From NCBI RefSeq assembly GCF_963668515.1, contig NZ_OY764866.1:434001-498000 (forward strand): 64,000 nucleotides of DNA, read 5' to 3'. The stretch is from an uncultured Ilyobacter sp. GTDB lineage: Bacteria > Fusobacteriota > Fusobacteriia > Fusobacteriales > Fusobacteriaceae. Under the pieces are notes generated by a model that did not search any database, was not told the origin of the DNA, and was given only the letters and a program-made list of their open reading frames with translations. This document shows positions 1 through 8,314 of this stretch, piece after piece (position 1 is the stretch's first letter; each line of letters begins with the position of its first letter). A program made the translations under genes and the position numbers.

Positions 1-1
1 C

Positions 2-172
2 CTAGACGGAAGAGACCCCAACTCATATACAGGGGTGGCCTGGTGTTTTGGTAAACATGACAGGGCCTGGAAGGAACGGGATATATTTGGAAAGATAAGG
101 TATATGAATTTTGAGGGTCTCAGAAGGAAATTTGATATGGATAAATATGTAAAAGGTATAGAAAAACTTTGA
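2..172 (+). CDS. Class II deoxyribodipyrimidine photolyase, C-terminal 56 residues (5' truncated by window)
   Basis: Only the end of the gene is present. Reading from base 2 gives an open frame to a TGA at 170-172. It contains [20 protein letters not shown] followed by W-K-E-R and a KIRYMN block, the conserved C-terminal FAD/DNA-binding segment of class II CPD photolyases. These enzymes repair cyclobutane pyrimidine dimers in the cytoplasm using FADH- and blue light. The start, antenna domain and operon context lie to the left of the window. The next same-strand gene is a DUF523/DUF1722 protein, a family often found beside photolyases (as E. coli ybgA is beside phr). The assignment rests on family recall of this motif. 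Confidence 0.85.
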   Translation, partial: LDGRDPNSYTGVAWCFGKHDRAWKERDIFGKIRYMNFEGLRRKFDMDKYVKGIEKL

Positions 173-204
173 TATATCAATCTAAGTTGCTCTTTTATTT
201 TAAA

Positions 205-882
205 TTAAAGTATTGAATTTATTCGCAAACCTGTGTTACTTTCTTTTCTTGATAAAAGAAAGTAACCAAAGAAAATCAAGAATTTTCAAATGTCTAGGAA
301 GTAGATATTTCTTTTATCGCCTTTGTGAGCTACAGTCCTCGGTTCCCTGCTCATCCACTGGATAAGGTGTTTCATAGTCGCTGACGCTCCTTGAACTCCC
401 TTAACTTATTCTGTAGAACGGCTGAGTGCAGGTTCTTTCCTGTATAAGCCCTGCGACTTGAAAATTCAAAAAACAGGAAATGATATAAGCCTAAATTAAA
501 AACATGTGCATAGTTATCTTAATTTTTGACTATTCTTAACGCTGATTTTGTCAATGGCAAGGGAAAAGGGATAAAAAACCTCTCGCAAAAAAAAACATTT
601 ATAGTTTTGCTTTTAATTCTGTGAAACTCCCTCTTTTTATCTGCGTCCTCTGTGACCAAAAGATTTTGTTATTATTCGTGTTAATTTCCCTATCTTTTAT
701 TGGTGTTCATTCGTGATAAAATCTTTTGACTTTAATATCGCTCTCCTCGTGATACTCTCTTCTTTTCTCTGTGACCAAAAGGTTTTATCCTTATTCGTGT
801 TAATTTCCTTATCTTTTATTAGTGTCCATTCGTGACAAAATCTTTTGACTCTAATATTCTTGTAAATTCAGTAATTTATTAG
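205..882 (+). repeat. Long non-coding interspersed repeat, copy A
   Basis: This gene-free stretch is shared with copies at 28402-28945 and 48956-49512, all in the same orientation. Order of parts: an AT-rich lead-in; a palindrome at 236-265 (arms TTACTTTCTTTT and AAAAGAAAGTAA, 6-base loop); a ~190-base centre bounded by GAATTTTCAA and TTGAAAATTC (about 290-460); then two tandem ~115-base units near 640-735 and 760-850. Each unit carries a CAAAAGATTTT / AAAATCTTTTG inverted repeat around a ~45-base loop. From the palindrome to about 577 it differs from copy C at about five positions by eye. No open frame runs through it, and no transposase is visible. Confidence 0.85.
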
Positions 883-939
883 AATTTCTTTAAGTAGCAA
901 ATTGAGTTATATTAGGATATTGAAATATAGGGGGTAAAA

Positions 940-1860
940 ATGGAAAATGTCTATACTGAAAAAATAAAAATTGGTATGTCATCATGTATGTACGGAGCTA
1001 GGGTGAGGTACAACAGTAAAGGCTGGGAGATGCTAGGATACCTTCATAGAGAGCGTTCAAATTATCTCTGGACTCCTGTGTGCCCAGAAGTAATGAGTGG
1101 AATGGGTGTTCCTAGATCTCCCATAAGGCTCGTGGGAGGAAACGGTGAAGACTTCTGGATAGGAAATGCGAGGGTTAAAAACAGAGAGGGGAGAGATGTC
1201 ACCTCTATGCTCGGAAAGGGTGCTTTGGCATGCTATGAAACCCTCGAAAGAGCAGAGGTAGACGCCTATATATTCATGGAGGGAAGCCCTAGTTGCGGGG
1301 TATATAGGACTACTCTGAAAAACCAGAGACTGGGGAAGCCGCCTGGGATATTTGGGGCACTTCTTTTAAACAGGGGATATTTCCTTATACCTGCTCAGGA
1401 CCTTCAGAGCCCTGTGAAGTGGTGGGACTGGAGAAGGAGACTCACCGCCTTTGTCTGGCTGAAAAAACAAGAGGTCACTCAGGTGAAAGACCTCTACGAA
1501 GTTTGGCATATCTTGAAATTTCTGTGTCAGGAACTTGATGAAAAAAGTGCAAGGGATCTGGGGCACAGGATAGGAAGTTTTAAGCAAGATGTAGGAGAGG
1601 AAGTTGTTGCAGAGGTTAAGAATGAAATTTTTGAAATTTTGAGGAAGCCCTCTGACGTGAAAAGGGTGAAGCAGTGGTTGTGGAAAAACTATACCCATCT
1701 AAAAAAATCCAAGGGGATAAGTATAGAGGATGTGTGTTCTCCTGAAGTCCTTAGAAACATGACACATATTGCAGAAGAGATGATACATGTTGAGATAGAG
1801 TCGAGAGATAAGGGCCTTATCTTTGGGAGTTCTCCTATAAACTACAAACCCTCTAGATAA
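940..1860 (+). CDS. DUF523 plus DUF1722 (YbgA-like) protein
   Basis: Predicted cytoplasmic protein of 306 residues, preceded by GGGGGT. Residues ~9-150 match DUF523: an IGMSSCMYGARVRY start, a TPVCPEVMSGMGVPR block and a GSPSCGV block. The paired Cys residues in these blocks suggest metal or sulfur chemistry. The second half (~165-290) matches DUF1722, with its VWHILKFLCQE-like and KEWLWKNY-like helices. Biochemical function is unknown. DUF1722 proteins sit next to photolyase genes in several bacteria, and here the photolyase tail lies 770 bp upstream on the same strand, separated by repeat copy A. This suggests the pair was once closer. A terminator overlaps the stop codon. Confidence 0.8.
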   Translation: MENVYTEKIKIGMSSCMYGARVRYNSKGWEMLGYLHRERSNYLWTPVCPEVMSGMGVPRSPIRLVGGNGEDFWIGNARVKNREGRDVTSMLGKGALACYETLERAEVDAYIFMEGSPSCGVYRTTLKNQRLGKPPGIFGALLLNRGYFLIPAQDLQSPVKWWDWRRRLTAFVWLKKQEVTQVKDLYEVWHILKFLCQELDEKSARDLGHRIGSFKQDVGEEVVAEVKNEIFEILRKPSDVKRVKQWLWKNYTHLKKSKGISIEDVCSPEVLRNMTHIAEEMIHVEIESRDKGLIFGSSPINYKPSR

Positions 1861-1881
1861 AAGAGGGCTTGTAGTTTTTTT
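1840..1881 (+). terminator. Intrinsic terminator overlapping the DUF523/DUF1722 stop codon
   Basis: Arms AACTACAAACCCTCT and AGAGGGCTTGTAGTT (one mismatch) enclose a short loop that holds the TAA stop. Seven T residues follow. It separates this gene from the converging DUF1850 gene. Confidence 0.8.
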
Positions 1882-1902
1882 ATTATTCTAATTTTGATAA
1901 TC

Positions 1903-2406
1903 TTAAAGAGTCTTTCTGATTTTTAAAAAGTAGTATTTAAAAAGGCTCATCTCAACTATGGCTATTTTTATTCCATTTCCATCTTCTACAATTTTATAGA
2001 GCTTCAGTTCCTTATTTTTGAAGAAAAAGGTGTGCTTTGCAAAATCTGAAACACCGTATCTAAGATCAGGAATTTTTCTATTTATTCCACTAAAAATAAC
2101 ATATCCGTTTTTAATTTCAGTTTTATTTCCTGCAGAGTCAGGAACTCCAGCTCCGAATGACTTGAATCTTGTTCGATCAAGAGTAATATTGTACTTTGAA
2201 TCAATTTTGAAAATTTCTTCCCAAGGCTGGAGCTCAACAGAGTGCATCCATTTTATGGTGAATTCGTTGCTAGGATTTACTTCTTCTATAAAGATTATAG
2301 AATCCTTTGAAAGGTCTTTTATTGTCAGGATTTTCTTAAGAAGTAAAGTAGTGTAGAGAGAAAGTAAAATTAATAATAATATAGGAATTTTTTTTATGAT
2401 AGACAT
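1903..2406 (-). CDS. DUF1850 domain protein, N-terminally membrane-anchored
   Basis: The chosen start at 2406 begins MSIIKKIPILLLILLSLYTT, one hydrophobic anchor or signal segment, behind a GGAG site in a run of A. A longer reading from 2457 is unlikely because it would place charged residues before the helix. The body has the DUF1850 signature: a W-M-H-S-V-E-L-x-P-W-E-E-I block and a TRFKSFGAGVPD block. DUF1850 genes are usually found with TAXI-type TRAP transporters, and none is adjacent here, so this copy looks like an orphan. Function is unknown; an exported or membrane-attached location is inferred from the N-terminus. Confidence 0.7.
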   Translation of the reverse strand: MSIIKKIPILLLILLSLYTTLLLKKILTIKDLSKDSIIFIEEVNPSNEFTIKWMHSVELQPWEEIFKIDSKYNITLDRTRFKSFGAGVPDSAGNKTEIKNGYVIFSGINRKIPDLRYGVSDFAKHTFFFKNKELKLYKIVEDGNGIKIAIVEMSLFKYYFLKIRKTL

Positions 2407-2472
2407 TTTATGCTCCTTTTTTTTTTTTAACCTAAAAGATACAATTTTGATTTCCACGAAAGATTTGCTCTT

Positions 2473-2565
2473 TTAAAATATATTAACATAATCAGACCTT
2501 TTACTGTAGATAATAATAGATGAGTTAAAGAATTGCCTGAAAATAAATTTAGGTAATATTGACAT
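2473..2565 (-). CDS. Possible 30-residue small ORF
   Basis: On the minus strand a strong ribosome-binding site (GGGGGAGGG, 8 bases upstream) precedes ATG at 2565 and 30 codons ending in TAA at 2473. The peptide starts MSILPKFIFRQFFNSS and is hydrophobic-basic. It lies between the universal-stress gene and the DUF1850 gene on the same strand. I do not recognise it. The ribosome-binding site is the main support; it could equally be a decayed gene start. Confidence 0.3.
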   Translation of the reverse strand: MSILPKFIFRQFFNSSIIIYSKRSDYVNIF

Positions 2566-2703
2566 AAAAAAATCCCTCCCCCAATTACATAGATACAACG
2601 GTATCATTTAGTAATCAAGAGAAGGATTCAAAAATACAAAAATACTTTACACTCCCTTTTTGTGGGAAAATAAAGTGGTCCATCTGACACACCAATCCAT
2701 TTT

Positions 2704-3477
2704 TTAAGCAATAAATACTGGTTTTTTTATCTTTTCTATTATTTTGACTCCAGCTTCTCCTATTAATTTTTCCACCAAGAATAAGTGTTTTAAGTTTCCT
2801 AGTACTAACATATCAAACTCTTTGGCACAGTCCAATATAATCTCGTCAACGGGACCTTCTTCAAAAATATATTCTATTTTTTTTTCAATCTTTTCCAGAT
2901 AAAAAGTTAAATCTTTTACCGCTTCTTGGCTAATGTTTACGGTAATAGCCTTAAATTCATTTACTTTTTTAAAAGCATTTATAAAGTCAAATACAGATTT
3001 ATTGACTTCAAGACCCTGATTATCAGCAATCAGGATTTTATCGAGAGAGTATCTATCTAAATCTGGGACTAATATAATAGGTTTATGATGTTTTTTTAAA
3101 ATCTCTTTTAGATTGTGGTTTATTTTATCTGTTTTAGAGACTATCGCCAAATCAAATAGTTTTAATTCATTCAGAAAAACTTCAGACATATCACCATTCT
3201 TGGAATAAAATTTGTAATTTTGAAACAAAGATAAAAATTTTTCTTTTATTCTTTCTTCTGTTTCCATGGCTTTTTTAATTTTCAACTCATGATCAATTTT
3301 TCCGCCCCTGATATCATAGTCTACGCCAGCACCATAAGAATACTCCTCTATAGCTGGCTGGATGTAGACTCCTACAATTTCAACGTTCGGATAATTTTCT
3401 ATGATCATTTTACCGTATCTAGCTAGATGCTCAACCTTTGCTTCATTGTCTAATGTCACCATTACTCTGTTTAACAA
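2704..3477 (-). CDS. Tandem universal stress protein (UspA) family protein
   Basis: The best start is TTG at 3477 (MLNRVMVTLDNEAK), because AAGGAGG sits seven bases upstream. The in-frame ATG at 3543 has no such site. The 257-residue product has two weak UspA-like alpha/beta domains (about 1-135 and 140-257). The typical G-x2-G-x9-G(S/T) nucleotide loop is not obvious in either half, though LGNLKHLFLVEKLIGEAG near the C-terminus resembles a degenerate one. Such proteins are soluble and often act as ligand-binding stress or regulatory factors. It stands alone between the IclR regulator and the DUF1850 gene. Family call moderate, function unknown. Confidence 0.6.
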   Translation of the reverse strand: MLNRVMVTLDNEAKVEHLARYGKMIIENYPNVEIVGVYIQPAIEEYSYGAGVDYDIRGGKIDHELKIKKAMETEERIKEKFLSLFQNYKFYSKNGDMSEVFLNELKLFDLAIVSKTDKINHNLKEILKKHHKPIILVPDLDRYSLDKILIADNQGLEVNKSVFDFINAFKKVNEFKAITVNISQEAVKDLTFYLEKIEKKIEYIFEEGPVDEIILDCAKEFDMLVLGNLKHLFLVEKLIGEAGVKIIEKIKKPVFIA

Positions 3478-3683
3478 ATTGATCGCCTCCTTCTTTATTG
3501 AGAAAATATTTTTTAGATTTCTTATTTCAATATTTAAGCTCATATAAGCTATATCAAGTAAGTTCCCAATAAGTCATTTTTTTTACAATTATGCATTTAA
3601 CTTAAGTTAGGAAATGATGGAAAGTGACCATCAAATAGAGATATCTGATGGCCGTAAATTTTTGACTTAATTATCTTTAAAAA

Positions 3684-4430
3684 TTAGTAGCCCAATTTTC
3701 TTGAAATTTCAGAGCAAGTTTTGAGAAGTTCTGCAGATTCGCAGTCAATGTCCCTGTCTTCAGAAAAAAGGCCTGAGATGCTTACTGCTCCAACTACATT
3801 TTTTGTAGAGTCAAAGACCGGGGCCCCTATACAGAGCATATGCTCCTCTATCTCCCTGTTATCAATGGCATATCCTATAGTCCTTATTTTTGTCAGTTCT
3901 TTGATAAGCTCCTCTTTTGAAAGGGTGTGCTGAGTTTTTTTTTCAAAAGACTGCATACTTATAAGACTGTCAATTTTTCCAGGTTGAAAAAATGCCAACA
4001 TAGCTTTTCCCAGGGAGGTACAGTACATGGGATTCGTGCTTCCTATCCCAGCGGTGGTGATAATAGCTTTCTCAGATTCATGTTTTGATATATAGACAAT
4101 TTCACCGTCGTTTTCCACAGCATAAAAGACGGTTTTCCCGGTTTTTTCTGCAAGTTCCTGCATAGGTTTGTCTATAATTTTGAAGATCTCTTTATTTCTG
4201 GAATAGCTGTTTCCTATCTGGAAACTTTTTAGACCTATTTTGTATAGATTCAGTTCTCCGAGATTCTTTTCTAAAATTTCCAGATGGACCAGAGTCTCCA
4301 AAATATCATAGGCACTGGTCTTTGGAATTTTCATTATCTCGCTAATCTCTTTGACGGTCAGCCCGTTCTTTTCTTTTGATAAAAGTTCTAATATTTCAAC
4401 GGTTCTTTCAACAGTTCTGTTTATCTTCAT
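3684..4430 (-). CDS. IclR-family transcriptional regulator, probably for KDG catabolism
   Basis: The 248 residues show the IclR layout. An N-terminal winged helix (residues ~5-65, TVKEISEIMKIPKTSAYDIL) is followed by an IclR effector domain (~75-245). The latter includes GKTVFYAVENDGEIVYISK, TSLGKAMLAF and the C-terminal I-G-A-P-V-F-D block that lines the ligand pocket. It is the last gene of a leftward eda-kdgK-regulator unit, 61 bases after kdgK. IclR proteins of this context (KdgR type) usually sense 2-keto-3-deoxygluconate. The ligand is inferred from the neighbours only. Confidence 0.85.
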   Translation of the reverse strand: MKINRTVERTVEILELLSKEKNGLTVKEISEIMKIPKTSAYDILETLVHLEILEKNLGELNLYKIGLKSFQIGNSYSRNKEIFKIIDKPMQELAEKTGKTVFYAVENDGEIVYISKHESEKAIITTAGIGSTNPMYCTSLGKAMLAFFQPGKIDSLISMQSFEKKTQHTLSKEELIKELTKIRTIGYAIDNREIEEHMLCIGAPVFDSTKNVVGAVSISGLFSEDRDIDCESAELLKTCSEISRKLGY

Positions 4431-4491
4431 AGCTCTTACCTCAAATCTTAAATTTTTACAGATATTATATCATAAAAATTTTAAAACGGGA

Positions 4492-5508
4492 TTATCTACC
4501 TACATCATAACCGATTCCCTTAAACAGTCTTTCTATTTCCTCTTTCGTGACTATATTTGTATCTCCTGGGATTGTGTGCTTTAAGACGGCTGAAGCAGTA
4601 GCAAATTCGATTTTATAGTTATCAGTAGCATCTACCAAATATGAGTATAAAAATCCTGATGTAAATGCATCTCCACTTCCCACTCTGTCTATTATATCCA
4701 CTTCATATTCTTTAGAAATCTCTATATCCTTTCCGTTGAAAACGAATCCGCTGTATAAATTTTTGGATGCAGAGACCACATTTCTCACAGATGAAACTAT
4801 ATACTTAAAGTTATACTTTTCCATAACTTTTGGATAAAGGGTCTTATAACATCCTAGAATGTTTTCTCCGATGTACCCCTCTCCCATTGGGATCCCTAGT
4901 ATATTTATAAAGTCCAGGTAACCTGCAAAAGCGATGTCTACATATTTTAATACTCTTTCTATTCCTATGGATGCGTCTTTTAGAGACCACATTTTACTTC
5001 TGTAGTTAAAGTCAAAACTAACTGTTATTCCTTTCTCTTTTGCTTTTTTCATGAAAAGCTCAGCTAATTCAAGGGTTTCTGGGCTAACGGCCAGGGTTAT
5101 TCCAGATACATGGAAAAGAGAGACACCCTCAAAGATAGCATCAATATCAAATTCGTCTTTAGATACAGTTGAGAATGCAGAATACTTTCTGTCATAGAGA
5201 ACTTTGCTGCTTCTCACAGAAAAACCAGTCTCTAGAAAATATGTTCCTATTTTTTCTCCCCCTCTTGCAACAAAAGAGGTATCTACACCGTAACTTTTGG
5301 CGTGACGCAGGGCAGCATCCCCTAGTTCATTTGCAGGTGCCTTTGTGACAAGTCTTGCATCAACTCCGAGATTAGCAAGGTCTACAGCCACATTTATCTC
5401 TGCTCCACCGTAATTTACTTCAAAGGAAGTGGAATTTACAAATCTTTGATTTCCAGGAGGGGAAAGTCTCAAAAGGATCTCTCCCAAAGTAACGACCTTC
5501 TTTTTCAT
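4492..5508 (-). CDS. kdgK: 2-dehydro-3-deoxygluconokinase (PfkB family)
   Basis: Phosphorylates 2-keto-3-deoxygluconate (KDG) to KDPG with ATP in the cytoplasm. The 338-residue protein begins MKKKVVTLGEILLRLSPPGN. It carries the ribokinase-family sugar-site motif NYGGAEINVAVDLANLG (about 31-47) and the C-terminal catalytic block IDRVGSGDAFTSGFLYS with the base Asp in GSGDAF (about 278-282). The start is two bases after the aldolase stop codon, with AGAGGTG inside the end of eda serving as its ribosome-binding site, so the two are translationally coupled. The preceding gene makes the aldolase that cleaves its product, which supports KDG over other PfkB substrates. Confidence 0.9.
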   Translation of the reverse strand: MKKKVVTLGEILLRLSPPGNQRFVNSTSFEVNYGGAEINVAVDLANLGVDARLVTKAPANELGDAALRHAKSYGVDTSFVARGGEKIGTYFLETGFSVRSSKVLYDRKYSAFSTVSKDEFDIDAIFEGVSLFHVSGITLAVSPETLELAELFMKKAKEKGITVSFDFNYRSKMWSLKDASIGIERVLKYVDIAFAGYLDFINILGIPMGEGYIGENILGCYKTLYPKVMEKYNFKYIVSSVRNVVSASKNLYSGFVFNGKDIEISKEYEVDIIDRVGSGDAFTSGFLYSYLVDATDNYKIEFATASAVLKHTIPGDTNIVTKEEIERLFKGIGYDVGR

Positions 5509-5510
5509 AA

Positions 5511-6152
5511 TTATCCATTCACCTCTTCTCTTGTTACTTTTACTTTATTAACGAACTCTTTTGATTTTGAAACGATATCTTGGAAGGAACCATTGGTGAG
5601 CTGTCCACCTACACCTACTGCGATAACTCCGTTTTTTATCCACTGGTCTACATTTTCCAGACTAACTCCTCCTGTTGGCATTATGTTTACCTGTGGCAGA
5701 GGGGCTTTTACCGCCTTTACAAATGAAGGTCCAAAGGCACTTCCAGGGAACATCTTAATTATGTCACATCCTGCCTCCATAGCAGTAATAATCTCAGTTA
5801 TGGTCATGCAGCCAGGCATATATGGTACTTGATATCTGTTGCATAATCTTGCAGTAGCTTCGCTGAATCCAGGTGAGACTACATACTCCGCTCCCGCTAG
5901 TATTGCGATTCTAGCAGTTTCAGGGTCTAGAACACTTCCTGCTCCAACAAGGAGTTTTTCTGAAGGGATAGTCTTTTTTAATTCCTTTATAACTTCCGTA
6001 GCCCCTGGAACTGTGTAGGTAACCTCAACAGCTGGGATGCCACCCTCTATACAAGCCTTTGAAGTATTGATAGCCTCTTCAAGATTTTCTCCTCTAATAA
6101 CAGCAACGACACCTACATCTTTGATTTTTTTTAATATTTCAAATTTTTTCAT
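5511..6152 (-). CDS. eda: KDPG aldolase (2-dehydro-3-deoxyphosphogluconate aldolase)
   Basis: Class I aldolase of 213 residues that splits KDPG to pyruvate and glyceraldehyde-3-phosphate; many family members also act on 4-hydroxy-2-oxoglutarate. Motifs in order: VVAVIRGENLEEAINTSKA, GGIPAVEVTYTVPGA (catalytic Glu), LLVGAGSVLDPETA, VVSPGFSEATARLC, and DIIKMFPGSAFGPSFVKAVK containing the Schiff-base Lys. PTGGVSLENV is the phosphate-binding end. A GGAGGAGA ribosome-binding site precedes the ATG. It is the first gene of the leftward eda-kdgK-iclR unit, with a consensus promoter 55-80 bases upstream. Confidence 0.93.
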   Translation of the reverse strand: MKKFEILKKIKDVGVVAVIRGENLEEAINTSKACIEGGIPAVEVTYTVPGATEVIKELKKTIPSEKLLVGAGSVLDPETARIAILAGAEYVVSPGFSEATARLCNRYQVPYMPGCMTITEIITAMEAGCDIIKMFPGSAFGPSFVKAVKAPLPQVNIMPTGGVSLENVDQWIKNGVIAVGVGGQLTNGSFQDIVSKSKEFVNKVKVTREEVNG

Positions 6153-6204
6153 TTCTCCTCCTTGTTCATATATACGAATTAAAAATACAAATACGTTTAA
6201 TAAG

Positions 6205-6233
6205 ATTTTAGTTTTTTTCTACAGTTTTGTCAA
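6205..6233 (-). promoter_or_regulatory. Sigma-70-type promoter for eda-kdgK-iclR
   Basis: On the minus strand, TTGACA (6233-6228) and TAAAAT (6210-6205) are separated by exactly 17 bases. They lie about 55-80 bases upstream of the eda start codon. This is the expected vegetative promoter geometry. Confidence 0.65.
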
Positions 6234-6296
6234 GGTTAAAATAAAAATAATACTCAGTGGAAAATTTAGCATAATATATAGAAGATTATAAAAGGT

Positions 6297-6574
6297 TTGA
6301 GAGTCACTTTTGTTTTGTTTGGTGCATTTCCTGTTGCGTTGATTTTTATGAAAAAAGGCGTTAAGTTTTCAAATGTGATAATCTTCATGGGTGCCTGGTC
6401 CACCACAAAGATCCCGATGTTTCTTTTTGAGATGGGATTACTTGGAAAAAAGTTTGCTCTTATAAGGCTTGTGCTGAGCATAATAGCTATAATCAAATAG
6501 CTTATACGATTTCTTCTATACTGAGTGACAGAGAAAAGGAAGAAGTTTACCCAAAAGCTGAGGAACCGAATTAA
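6297..6574 (+). pseudogene. C-terminal remnant of a multi-pass permease, frameshifted
   Basis: The frame from 6297 reads FVLFGAFPVALIFMKKGVKF, then MGAWSTTKIPMFLFEMGLLG and LVLSIIAIIK, ending at a TAG at 6498-6500. In the neighbouring frame the protein continues IAYTISSILSDREKEEVYPK and ends at a TAA at 6572-6574. The pattern (repeated membrane helices, a short K-I-P-M loop, a charged tail) resembles the C-terminus of PF03773-type permeases. No start codon with a ribosome-binding site and no N-terminal half are present. I read it as the surviving 3' end of a deleted gene that later gained a frameshift near 6490. The family assignment is moderate. Confidence 0.6.
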
Positions 6575-6653
6575 ACAGTTTAAGGTGTAATATTAAGACA
6601 AAAATTCAAATGGGAAGTATCCAGAATTACGAGTAAGCTAAATTCAAAACCAT

Positions 6654-6692
6654 AAAAAAGAGGCTAATCCCAAGGGTTAAGCCTCTTTTTTT
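6654..6692. terminator. Terminator after the permease remnant and the PHP gene
   Basis: An imperfect hairpin (AAAAAGAGGCT on the left, AGCCTCTTTTT on the right) is flanked by A and T runs. It could therefore stop transcription from either side. Confidence 0.65.
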
Positions 6693-6747
6693 ATAAAGAG
6701 TGTGAAGGGGAGCCCATATTAATTTTGGCCTACTGATATTTTATACA

Positions 6748-7539
6748 TCATATTTTTATAAAATCAACTTTTCTGTTTTTAAATATGCTGAGGTAATTTT
6801 GATCCAAAGAAGAAAGAAGTTCTCTGGCTTCTTTCCAATAAATAGCTATGTTTTCTTTTGTATGGGCATCTGATCCGAAAGAGATGATCTCTCCTCCTAA
6901 CTCAAAATACCTTTTCAATATTTCTCTGCTAGGATGGAACTCTTTTTTGTTTTTCAATCTGTAAGAACTGTTTATCTCTATCCCTTTTCCCTTTGAGATT
7001 AGATTTTTCAATATTCCATCCAAAATATCCTGTATTTCAAAATATCTGAATCCCTTTTTTTCGAAAGAACCGTATCTAATTATGTAGTCTAGATGAGCCC
7101 AGCAGTCAAAATCATCAAATTGTCTGATGCTCTCGTGCATATATTTGAAGTATTTCAGATAAGATTCTAATCTATCGATCCCATCAAAATATTTTGGCAG
7201 GGAAGGGCTGATATTATCCACCCTGTGAGTTGAAGCCAGGACATAGTCAAAGGGGAAGCTGTTTACAACTTTTGAAAATCCATCCAACCTGTCATTTAAA
7301 ATTCCAAGTTCTATTCCTAATCTCAACTCTATCTTGCCATGATATTTTTTTTTGATTTTTTCATATTCCAATAGATAGTTTGAATAGTCTATCCTATCCC
7401 TGTCTTCGGTCAATTCAAAATGATCTGTAAAACAGATCTCTTGAACATTTTTATTTATGGCTGACTCTGCTATTTTTTCCATGCTGTCTCTTCCATCGTG
7501 TGACCAGTTTGTGTGTATATGATAATCTGTTAGATACAT
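6748..7539 (-). CDS. PHP-domain histidinol-phosphatase family protein (HisK/HisJ type)
   Basis: The 263-residue protein has the metal-binding motifs of the PHP superfamily in order: YHIHTNWSHDG (residues ~6-16), CFTDHFE (~36-42), a conserved Glu in LGIELGIL, STHRVDN, DCWAHLDYI and SFGSDAHTKENI near the C-terminus. This arrangement fits the trinuclear-metal phosphatase that converts histidinol phosphate to histidinol. Many such proteins outside his operons have other phosphoester substrates, and no other histidine gene is present here, so the substrate is uncertain. The start lies 36 bases after the GntR gene on the same strand, so they may be co-transcribed. Confidence 0.75.
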   Translation of the reverse strand: MYLTDYHIHTNWSHDGRDSMEKIAESAINKNVQEICFTDHFELTEDRDRIDYSNYLLEYEKIKKKYHGKIELRLGIELGILNDRLDGFSKVVNSFPFDYVLASTHRVDNISPSLPKYFDGIDRLESYLKYFKYMHESIRQFDDFDCWAHLDYIIRYGSFEKKGFRYFEIQDILDGILKNLISKGKGIEINSSYRLKNKKEFHPSREILKRYFELGGEIISFGSDAHTKENIAIYWKEARELLSSLDQNYLSIFKNRKVDFIKI

Positions 7540-7575
7540 TAGAACTTCTCCTTATTGTATTATGCATAAAAATTT

Positions 7576-8262
7576 TTACTGGAAGTATCCTGGGTATTTT
7601 TTATGGAGTATCTCAAGTTTTGGAAGAACATTTTTTAGGTGCTCATTGATAATCTTATCGACTTTTTCTACGGAACGGTTTTCAATTATTTCGATTATGG
7701 TTTTGTGATGTTCTAAAATAGTTTCTGTACTTATTTTTTCTATGGCATCAATTACCCTTAGACGGTTATAGTGGGTATTCAGCTGCTCTATCAAAGTCCA
7801 GATCCTGTTTTTTTTACATCCTTCAAATATAAGTTTGTGGAAGCTATTGTCTAACTTATAAAATTCCATGGGGTCAGAACTTAACTCTACGATTATTTTC
7901 TGAAATTCATAAAGTTTTTTTACCTCTTCAAGGGTATCCACAGGAAAATCTTTACACGCAAGTTTTAAAACTTCTCTTTCCATTATCTCTCTTGCGAAAA
8001 TTCCTTCCTGCACCAGGTCTAATTCAATATGTGAAACAAAGGAACCTCTTTGAGGATAGATGTTCATAAGTCCCTCCTGGGATAATTTTATGAAAGCCTC
8101 CCTTATAGGGGTTCTGCTGACACTTAAAATTCCAGCGACTTCAGTTTCACTTAACCCCTCTCCTGGTTTTAGACGAAGTTCTAAAATATTTTCTTTTAGG
8201 ACCCTGTAGACGAATTCTCTGTTATTTTCATTTTTTTTCTTCTCTTTTCTGATGAGATCCAT
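7576..8262 (-). CDS. GntR-family regulator of the FadR/FCD subfamily
   Basis: The 228-residue protein has an N-terminal winged helix (about 15-80) containing LRLKPGEGLSETEVAGILSVSRTPIREAFIKLSQEGL, shown here only to place the helix-turn-helix. The FCD ligand-binding all-helical domain follows (about 90-225), with conserved D and H residues (KLDNSFHKLIFEGCK) that bind a metal in this subfamily. It is divergent from the sugar-acid operon starting at 8545, and a likely operator pair lies between them. A paralogue sits at the other end of that operon (18006-18695). A role as repressor responding to a hexuronate-type acid is inferred from context. Confidence 0.88.
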   Translation of the reverse strand: MDLIRKEKKKNENNREFVYRVLKENILELRLKPGEGLSETEVAGILSVSRTPIREAFIKLSQEGLMNIYPQRGSFVSHIELDLVQEGIFAREIMEREVLKLACKDFPVDTLEEVKKLYEFQKIIVELSSDPMEFYKLDNSFHKLIFEGCKKNRIWTLIEQLNTHYNRLRVIDAIEKISTETILEHHKTIIEIIENRSVEKVDKIINEHLKNVLPKLEILHKKYPGYFQ

Positions 8263-8314
8263 AATATACTCCTCATATTATTTTCTAAATTTTTTTAAAA
8301 TAAAAAACACTTCT

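Noticed and set aside
2643-2660. Shared string TTTACACTCCCTTTT (also on the other strand near 27590-27605)
   Set aside because: Fifteen bases in common in AT-rich spacers, no consistent position relative to genes; likely chance.
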